Source: Cristatella mucedo
Taxonomy: Eukaryota > Bryozoa > Phylactolaemata > Cristatellidae
Assembly: GCA_009760855.2 (NCBI GenBank)
Contig: WPIO01000047.1
Span: 2,680,001-2,744,000, forward strand
Length of the DNA: 64,000 nt
Direction of reading: 5' to 3'
The position numbers were made by a program, and so were the translations under genes. The notes under the pieces were generated by a model, which searched no databases, was not told where the DNA came from, and was given only the letters and a program-made list of their open reading frames with translations. Below, one piece after another: positions 59,530-64,000 of this stretch (position 1 is its first letter; each line of letters begins with the position of its first letter).

Positions 59530-60737
59530 ACACACACACACACACACATGCCAGCACATACGCACAAGCACGCGCAGTCTAATCGGGTAAATATTAGTAT
59601 GGCAGTCGCTATGTTATTTAGCATCTCCTAAAGATCAATTATTATCCCTGTAGAAACTCAGATACTGCACACAGTTTGTCTAAGGAATTATTAAACTTTA
59701 CGGCTAGCTGCGCACGTCATAGAATGCTCATGCGATTCAAATCCCCATATTGAGCTCAAATGAATATAAACTATGAGGAAGCGTTCTGACAGATTATGCG
59801 AGCCGACGTCAGCCATACGAGTCAGTTGCTGAGAGGTGCGAAGTGCACGCTGCAGTTGCAGTTAGGTCATGCCCGAGATGGCTTTTTTCAGTATCCCAAG
59901 CTGCTGCTCGATAGAGTTTGCTACATTTGATGCTTTTGTCTAACTCTATGAAGGACAGCCACCATGACTTTTTCCAATGATAGATTAACTTGGTCACTAA
60001 ACAAGTAACTTGATCCGTTGAAACCTAGCACGTTATGGCACTATATAAAAATTAAATTTTCACTATCACCATAGAACTTAATTAAAAAAGAATTAGTAAT
60101 TTCAACTTGAAGATAACCTCTTGTTTCAGTTTATGTTTACACTTCCGGTATCATTGCTTAACAAAACTATGAAGTGCTTTTTTCTGAAGTTTCGAAATTG
60201 TATGGCAGAAGAAGCTAACTCATAAGACGCATTCATGTGCACCTAATCACAGCCTGCTCTGTTTCCACTGATGCTTTGGAAGGGCTCATCTACAGTGCCA
60301 CGAAGAAAGCTGAGAGACTTGTGCGCGTGTGAGAAGTCACGAAGTTATCGATTTGTCAAAGTATACGCGCATTCAGAAACTCAAAACTGACGGCACCAAA
60401 TTACTTGTATGCTCCACCTTATAAAGAGGTCTCTTTTAGTTACCTCGTCAATGTATGACCATTGAAGCCCCTGCAGTAATAGTATAATCGGAACTCTCGA
60501 ATCTAGTGCGCCACTTAGGAAATTGTTCTTAGCATCATATCTCTGACGTTATAATTCAGAGTCGAAATTTACACGGCTATGCACGAACACTTACCACATC
60601 AACAATCTGCTGCAGGGTTATCATGAACTCGACCTTGAGTGGCTGACTGTCGTTTTCTGATGGTCTTTCAGCAGTATTAACGGATGACTTGAACAAAGTT
60701 TCCAGTAAGCGACTTTCATGAATTCCACCATAGGCAC
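39197..60737 (-). CDS. nAChR alpha7-like subunit, gene 3 (lacks exon 1)
   Basis: Exons on the minus strand: 60595-60737, 59111-59155, 58565-58674, 52298-52557, 47987-48184, 45044-45130, 41775-41884 and 39197-39940; with one base from exon 1 they give 566 codons. Motifs: [18 protein letters not shown] and DEKNQV at the N-terminus; a 13-residue Cys-loop ([15 protein letters not shown]); GEWDL loop B; YECC loop C (alpha type); TM1 after [12 protein letters not shown]2 [30 protein letters not shown] after TM3; MA helix [16 protein letters not shown]4 after [11 protein letters not shown]-terminus SAPNFFES. These track vertebrate alpha7 block by block. Such subunits can form homomeric, calcium-permeable channels; whether this one does is unknown. 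Oddities: loop C has an extra residue and Phe for Tyr, a probable GC donor follows exon 4, and the cytoplasmic loop is Gly/Ala-rich. Exon 1 (signal peptide) was not found. Confidence 0.95.
39941..40800. other. GC-rich start of gene 3 intron 9
   Basis: CpG-rich continuation of the last exon's composition, without a coding frame that I can tie to the receptor. Could contain an internal regulatory island. Confidence 0.4.
41265..41415 (-). mobile_element. tRNA-like SINE, family 2
   Basis: On the minus strand: GTGGTCCACTAGTTAAGGTG (A-box-like), GAGGTCATGGGTTCGAATCC (B box) and a GGGCTCTTCTGAGAC end. It matches 51085-51250 over its whole length. Confidence 0.75.
41519..41582 (+). mobile_element. 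LINE A tail fragment
   Basis: GAGTTCTCTGAGGGTGCTTT, ATCAAGTGAATT and (ATT)n only, the terminal 60 bp of family A. Confidence 0.8.
41775..41884 (-). CDS. Gene 3 TM3 exon (110 bp)
   Basis: [20 protein letters not shown] forms TM3, then [15 protein letters not shown]. Acceptor CCGTTTTAG, donor GTAAGTACG. Phase 1 in, phase 0 out. The size equals vertebrate alpha7 exon 9. Confidence 0.93.
42275..42495 (-). mobile_element. LINE B 3' fragment
   Basis: Same order of blocks as 665-880 and 55615-55830 (CTCCACAAAG, CTACGCAAGCGAG, GGGAAGCAT, GTTGAGGTAGTGAGTAGCAT). Confidence 0.8.
42560..42900 (+). mobile_element. LINE B coding fragment, opposite orientation
   Basis: Reversed match to 1330-1510 (CGACAGCTGCCTAAATTTTA, CAGAAGACTACTTCTACAGC, GAGCTGTCTTCCATG). 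With the preceding copy it makes an inverted pair. Confidence 0.7.
42975..43260 (-). mobile_element. LINE B 3' fragment
   Basis: Starts ATCTCCATCTGTCAGTCCAC and continues with CAACAAAGAGAGAGTGGGAA and GGCAGCAGGAGCGTAGTTGT, parallel to the copy at 42.3 kb about 0.7 kb away. Confidence 0.8.
43261..45043. other. Gene 3 intron 8, nothing further recognised
   Basis: No exon signal or repeat family identified; short frames only. Confidence 0.4.
45044..45130 (-). CDS. Gene 3 TM2 exon (87 bp)
   Basis: [20 protein letters not shown] then ATSDAIPLV. Acceptor ATTTTTACAG, donor GTGAGTACA; phase 1 at both ends. 87 bp equals vertebrate alpha7 exon 8. Leu at 9' is kept. Confidence 0.96.
45355..45582 (+). 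mobile_element. LINE A 3' UTR and tail
   Basis: TGCTGACACTGTGCATGCTG and similar 3' UTR units, then GCAAATGTAAAGTGCCTAGA, AGTTCTCTGAGGGCGCTTTA and (ATT)n. High identity to the reference copy at 5.3 kb suggests recent insertion, in gene 3 intron 7 and antisense to gene 3. Confidence 0.9.
46270..47045 (+). mobile_element. LINE B 3' fragment
   Basis: RT-like remnant at 46290-46390, then reversed matches to 900-1100 (CTGCGGAAGAGCCACAATTC, CCGACAATGGCAC) and the tail block (GAATGCGTACCGAAAGCCGC). Confidence 0.75.
47190..47610 (+). mobile_element. Decayed LINE A 3' fragment
   Basis: CTTCATGTCCAGCCTACAT, TGCTCCCAAAGCCTGGCACT and a diverged tail (TTCAGTTCTCTGAGAATGCT). Confidence 0.7.
47987..48184 (-). 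CDS. Gene 3 loop C and TM1 exon (198 bp)
   Basis: [20 protein letters not shown], then [19 protein letters not shown]1 ([17 protein letters not shown]) and [11 protein letters not shown]. Acceptor GCTGTTGCAG, donor GTAAGTTAC. One codon longer than the 195-bp vertebrate alpha7 exon, because of an extra residue in loop C. Confidence 0.95.
48860..49608 (+). mobile_element. LINE A 3' fragment
   Basis: CTTGCCGGTCTACCGGCCAG ([12 protein letters not shown] region) through the C-terminal domain to a degraded tail. A TA/TATG microsatellite (49137-49205) interrupts it. Confidence 0.8.
49609..51080. other. Gene 3 intron, nothing recognised
   Basis: AT-rich. A plus-strand 70-codon frame at 50144-50356 shows no known domain. 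Confidence 0.4.
51085..51255 (-). mobile_element. tRNA-like SINE, family 2
   Basis: Second copy of the element at 41265: on the minus strand AGGTCGTGGGTTCGATTCCT (B box) and a GGCTCTTCTGCCGCTATGCA end. Both copies lie in introns of gene 3, antisense in tRNA-like terms to nothing known. Confidence 0.75.
51490..51660 (+). mobile_element. LINE A RT-region fragment
   Basis: Matches the [19 protein letters not shown] and [10 protein letters not shown] codons with changes (CTTTTAAAAAGGCTGTCGTT). Confidence 0.8.
52298..52557 (-). CDS. Gene 3 Cys-loop exon (260 bp)
   Basis: [40 protein letters not shown], the second Cys of the loop, [10 protein letters not shown] and NGEWDLI. Acceptor AATTTTCAG, donor GTAAGTTTA. 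Equivalent to vertebrate alpha7 exons 5 and 6 fused (80 + 168) plus 12 bp. Confidence 0.95.
52740..52870 (+). mobile_element. Short LINE A fragment
   Basis: AAATCCCTTGGCGACAATGC and TATTATGCTCCAAAAGCCTG echo SFGDRA and YAPKAW. Confidence 0.65.
52871..54050. other. Gene 3 intron, nothing recognised
   Basis: No feature that I can support. Confidence 0.4.
54055..54190 (+). mobile_element. tRNA-derived SINE with LINE A-like tail
   Basis: TGCGGTTAAGGTGCTCTACC, AGGTCGTGGGCTGGAGCCCC, then AGATTAAGTTCTCTCAGGGT. About 85-90 percent like the copy at 18.8 kb by eye. Confidence 0.88.
54191..55254. other. Gene 3 intron with unassigned frames
   Basis: Two overlapping plus-strand frames (54181-54480 and 54467-54652) follow the SINE. 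The second reads [20 protein letters not shown], reasonably protein-like, but no family is recognised and no splice context is evident. Confidence 0.3.
55255..55535 (+). mobile_element. LINE B fragment (RT motif A joined to 3' tail)
   Basis: [18 protein letters not shown]-like codons at about 55380-55430, then a direct jump to the 3' tail block, implying an internal deletion. Confidence 0.75.
55615..55910 (-). mobile_element. LINE B 3' fragment, inverted to its neighbour
   Basis: AATGTAATGTAATGTATCTC then CTCCACAAAGTCATAAAGAC and the standard family B blocks up to GTCGGCAGTTGGAGAGTAGA. Tail to tail with the copy ending at 55535. Confidence 0.85.
56030..57120 (+). mobile_element. Old LINE RT remnant
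   Basis: Traces of ATTCCGGTGGATCTAAGGGC (VDLRAAFNT), TTCGTTTCTATGCCGATGAC (FYADD) and CATGAGCTCCATAGCCAAGT. Heavily decayed. Confidence 0.55.
57121..58560. other. Gene 3 intron, AT-rich
   Basis: A weak LINE B-like trace near 57930-58030 (GCTCTCCTGACACAGCTATG). Otherwise nothing recognised. Confidence 0.4.
58565..58674 (-). CDS. Gene 3 exon 4 (110 bp)
   Basis: [36 protein letters not shown] plus AG. Acceptor ATATTTAG. The donor reads AG then GCAAGTT: a GC donor with otherwise perfect consensus; the split codon becomes AGT (Ser), giving the family-typical YNSA. An NIT sequon replaces the usual GGV. Confidence 0.92.
58758..58930 (-). mobile_element. LINE A 3' tail in gene 3 intron 3
   Basis: AATAATAATAATACATTTTA, AACGCCCTCAGAGAACTTAA and GACATGCACAGGGTCAGCAT. 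It makes up over a third of the 436-bp intron. Confidence 0.88.
59111..59155 (-). CDS. Gene 3 exon 3 (45 bp)
   Basis: [15 protein letters not shown] with acceptor TATATTTTAG and donor GTGAGTTCA, phase 0. Loop D Trp kept. Confidence 0.95.
59460..59550. repeat. (CA)n microsatellite
   Basis: About 90 bp of CA/CG dinucleotides in gene 3 intron 2; the Cys/Val frames there are artefacts. Confidence 0.95.
60595..60737 (-). CDS. Gene 3 exon 2 (143 bp)
   Basis: [40 protein letters not shown] and LQQIVDV. Acceptor CATTCATAG (phase 1), donor GTAAGTGTT (phase 0). ENDSQPL is near-identical to the alpha7 ANDSQPL with its NDS sequon. Confidence 0.93.
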
Positions 60738-61267
60738 CTATGAATGGAAGGGCCAGCTTCGTAATAGCGTTACTTTAAAATGCCTGTTGCACGTGCGTAC
60801 ACAAAGAGCTTTTCGAACGAGTTTTCATAGCTTATTCAAATTAGCGTGTTACAATTGCACAGCTTCACTTCCCGTTGGGTTTTACCTTCGGCAAACAGTA
60901 ACGGCCTAGTTCAGCTAAAGCTTTGAGACAAATATGGATAAATCTTAAGCGTCGTGCATTCTAGAAGCCCTCTGTTTTTAAAGTTTCCGCACTCTAGCAA
61001 TTGAGCTATTTAACAGCCGAGTTTTTTCTCGTCTAATCTAGATGGCTAGTGCATGCAATGACATCTGAGCTGAGTGGAACAATCAATGTAAGATCACCAT
61101 CAATAATCTGTAACCGTAAAGATAAACTCTTTACGATAAGAGTGCATTGTACATCTTTGGGGTTTGAACTAATAGCTAGTTCTATAATCTCTCAGGCAAA
61201 CAATCACCGTCAACATTATCGAGAAATTCGTCTAAGACCTTTATGCTTGCCGCATTGTTCTCCATAC
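60738..61267. other. Presumed gene 3 intron 1 or upstream DNA
   Basis: No signal-peptide exon found. Nothing else recognised. Confidence 0.4.
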
Positions 61268-61474
61268 CTGTCATCCACGACGCTTGTATCATTAAAATTT
61301 TCAAGAGAAGCTCGCCTCTTGGTGACAGCATTCCCAAAAATTTCTTCTCTGTAATTATGCGTGGAAATGACTTCTTCAAGAAACCTTGTGAATAACACAG
61401 GCGGCTGCTTGCGAATATCCGCGCTCGTGCGTGCTCGTCCTGTCGAGTCGTAGGCTTTAGATCTGATCATGCTC
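61268..61474 (-). CDS. Candidate internal exon of unknown gene
   Basis: A 207-bp minus-strand open segment with a good acceptor (CATTTTGTTGCAG) and donor (GACAG then GTATGG), phase 2 on both sides. Encodes SMIRSKAYDSTGRARTSADI and RFLEEVISTHNYREE, with a KRRASLE basophilic-kinase-like site. It does not fit the phase 1 intron of gene 3 and lacks a start and signal peptide. Family unknown; could be chance. Confidence 0.3.
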
Positions 61475-63170
61475 CTGCAACAAAATGCAGCTTTATACAA
61501 ACACGCACGACTGTAGTGGTGCCGAAACTGGGTCGCAAATTCACATTTAAGTAGCATGTTATACTACCAAAAAGTCAGTTTTGTAGAATTCCTTCTTTCT
61601 ATCACTGCGCTATTGGTGCAACAGCATTCAGGTTCAAACATTTCGAGTGTCAATGGCTGATTAGATTCTCATTCAATAGGGTGACTTGACAATGCCTCGG
61701 CTGACCTGTGACAAAGCACTGTATTAGCGGGAAGGCTTGTTTTGACCCAAGTACGTCGAATTTACGATGCTAAACAACACTAAAAATAATTTTGGCGCAT
61801 CATTATTACCCTAAGATAGGAATAGGAATTCGCGAAAGTCAAATAATCATGCGATCAGGAGCTGAAAAAATACGCCATAGCAGTAGTCGGTGAGATTTTT
61901 GGATTTCTATAGAAACAGATCAACTCCGTGTGATTAATAATAATATATAATTTGACTAATAATAATAATAATATTGAATGACGGTTTGAAGACTGGGTTG
62001 ATTATAAAAATATTATTCAGGTTTGGCTCGGCGACAAAGTTATTACAGCCAACTTAATCTACTCAGTTTCATTTGCAAAAGCGTGGTCCTGTTTTTAGCA
62101 TCACACCTGTTCATCATAAGAAAAATTGGTCATTTGACGTATTGTCTCTAAAGCTACTTGAAGGCCGAATGCGAATTCCAAGAATTTGTATCTGTAGAAA
62201 TTGATACAGCATCGTTTCGGTCAAATTTATAAAGGCGGTTCTCTTTATTGATCCTTAATATAGCTCATGGGAATATTTATTTAAATCCACATAATTTTGG
62301 TCACCCATGCAGCAGACCTTGATATCTGTTTGCTTTAGTCGAGGTCATAATTTTAACCTGAGGTCGTTTGAAGAGGCGTCTAAGCTCATTGTGCGACCAG
62401 AGCTCTACTATTAACTGCAATTGAGTTGAATGGCAAAGGCAAGAGTAGTTTTTGAACTTAGTTTTGTGAAACAAAAATAAGAATGCTCTTTAAAAGCAAT
62501 TACGCACATTTTTAATAAGGCCAATCAACGTTTTTTTTACAGGCAAGAGGAAGCCAATGATTTTGATCTTTGAGTCCCTGCGGTGCAGTGCCCTTCTTGA
62601 GTCCAAACGAGCACCCGTGCAAGCGGCACACAGATGTAGCGATCTTTGTCGATAAATATAACACTCGCGATATGGGCTCCTGAAGATACGTACGAATACG
62701 TAAGAATCCTCTATGCGTATACGTCTAATTGCTTGAATATCATCGAAATACAAACAAAGTACGTAGAGTACTCTACAGCTATGGTTCATGTCAGTTATCT
62801 CTCTGCGCTCCATTATAATTGCTTAGTTTTTTTTCTAAAGCTCTCTCGTCGAGTCTATACGTTCATATCTGACCTAATGAGATGAGATTGTCTGCTTCGT
62901 CGAGGGAATTACTTGTTGCTTCTTTTATTTTTACAAACCACACAAAAAGCAGCTACATAGAGTATAAAGAATAAAATAAGAGCAGACAAAGCTACTTCCT
63001 CGTCTGTATTGCGAGTCCAAAACATCAAACGCGATTGAATGTTGCTTAAGCTGTTTGGTGTCAATGCTTCTCCAAATGAGTTCTACCTCAGAGAATTATT
63101 TACTTGCATCTATAGAGATACTTATGAACAACATTAAAAAATACGAGGCCTCGATGTGAGACTGTTTTCT
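61475..63170. other. Nothing recognised
   Basis: AT-rich with short TAA repeats near 61938-61972. A minus-strand 107-codon frame at 62490-62813 has no recognised domain. Confidence 0.4.
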
Positions 63171-63176
63171 TGGTCA

Positions 63177-63332
63177 CGCTGCTTTGGCCCCTAGGCGGTT
63201 GAGTGGCTCACCCCGATCAAGGTCTGACCGAGGTCGTGGGCTCGAGCCTCCTGGCATATGTGAGGCATCTGAGTAGAGATTAAGTTCTCTTAGGGCGCAA
63301 ACACAAATAAATTCTGTTATTATTATATTATC
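63177..63332 (+). mobile_element. tRNA-derived SINE with LINE A-like tail
   Basis: CTAGGCGGTTGAGTGGCTCA, GAGGTCGTGGGCTCGAGCC, AGAGATTAAGTTCTCTTAGG and a TTATTATTATA end. Confidence 0.88.
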
Positions 63333-64000
63333 CATGCGACTGCTGATGTGCGCTAATGCATCCGTACTGCCGATAAGATGGTTACAAGAAATGAGGCTGA
63401 AAAACACTCGGTTCTGACGCAATTGTACGAACAATTTTCTCCGAGACCGTGCAATACTTATGATGATAGAATACTCTTAAAATACTCTCTCTAATTTAGT
63501 GTACACGAATCAATTATTATTGTTCGCTCTTCCTGAGCAATTTAGGCCGCGAAAATGAACTATGACGCTTCGTAAACCGAACGATAATTGCTGTTGAGCA
63601 GCGACAGCGTGCTTTGACTAGTCCAGCTAGCAGTCGGCTATGGTCTTCCTACGTCATGCGATAGAACATTGCGAAAAGAGTAACTTTCAGAGTTCGAATC
63701 TTACTCTGTATTGCTATACACTTTTGCTGCTGTTTGGATGAAATTGTAAGCATATGAAAAGGTATTTCGGGTCAAAGATACACCATCTACGTGATTGCAA
63801 CTTTTTGAGTCCACACTGCGCCATTCCCGTGCACAATTTCGATCAAATTGTGCCAAACCAGCACGCTGTTTCATTGCAAATAGAACAGCGACGAAGTTTG
63901 TTGAGACAGCTGGTCTGCGTCTGGATTGCGGGGCTTTTAGTGTCTAGTTATCCTGCTAAAACTGCATACCTAGGCGCTAGCAAGCACGCATTTCCATTAA
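63333..64000. other. Nothing recognised
   Basis: No gene or repeat I can support in the last 670 bases. Confidence 0.4.

Noticed and set aside
63690-63745. Possible first exon of gene 3 (ATG with phase 1 donor)
   Set aside because: The peptide (MLTISSKQQQKCIAIQ) is hydrophilic and cannot supply a signal peptide; the donor is only fair.

Overview
The window is animal nuclear DNA. Its genes are split by GT-AG introns in conserved phases, and it carries non-LTR retrotransposons, tRNA-derived SINEs, long microsatellites and CpG-rich islands. The receptor proteins are of bilaterian type. Wording such as [11 protein letters not shown] and the CR1/L2-like LINEs suggest a protostome, perhaps a spiralian, but I cannot name the species from sequence alone.

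The main content is three Cys-loop ligand-gated channel genes, all nicotinic acetylcholine receptor (nAChR) subunits of alpha type (vicinal Cys pair in loop C), head to tail on the minus strand. Gene 1 (about 14.2 to 3.3 kb, 5' coding exon only tentative, TM4 exon not found) and gene 2 (32.56 to 23.09 kb, complete, predicted 540 aa) are close paralogs. Gene 3 (60.7 to 39.2 kb, only the first exon missing) is an alpha7-like subunit whose exon sizes (143, 45, 110, 260, 198, 87, 110, 744) closely follow vertebrate alpha7. Exon sums and phases are consistent: gene 2 gives 541 codons and gene 3 gives 566 codons after exon 1.

The most interesting biology is in these genes. Gene 1 has two alternative 110-bp exon 4 copies, 1.2 kb apart and in identical phase, so using both would shift the frame. 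Gene 2 has Val in place of the conserved 9' gate Leu of TM2 and a divergent MA helix. Gene 3 has an altered loop C (one-residue insertion, Phe where alpha7 has Tyr), a probable GC-AG intron and a Gly-rich cytoplasmic loop. The subunits could co-assemble, or form homomers in the alpha7-like case; that is inference.

Introns and spacers are filled with repeats. There is a nearly full-length CR1/L2-like LINE (family A, 5.3-8.7 kb) and many 3'-truncated copies of it. A second LINE family (B) occurs as decayed copies, often in inverted pairs. A tRNA-derived SINE shares the LINE A 3' tail, and a second tRNA-like SINE family is present twice. A pair of direct repeats at 19.9-21.4 kb may be the LTRs of a small non-coding retroelement. 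CpG-rich stretches cover the 5' regions of genes 1 and 2 and the last exon of gene 3. The ends of the window (0-0.65 and 60.8-64 kb) are mostly featureless.
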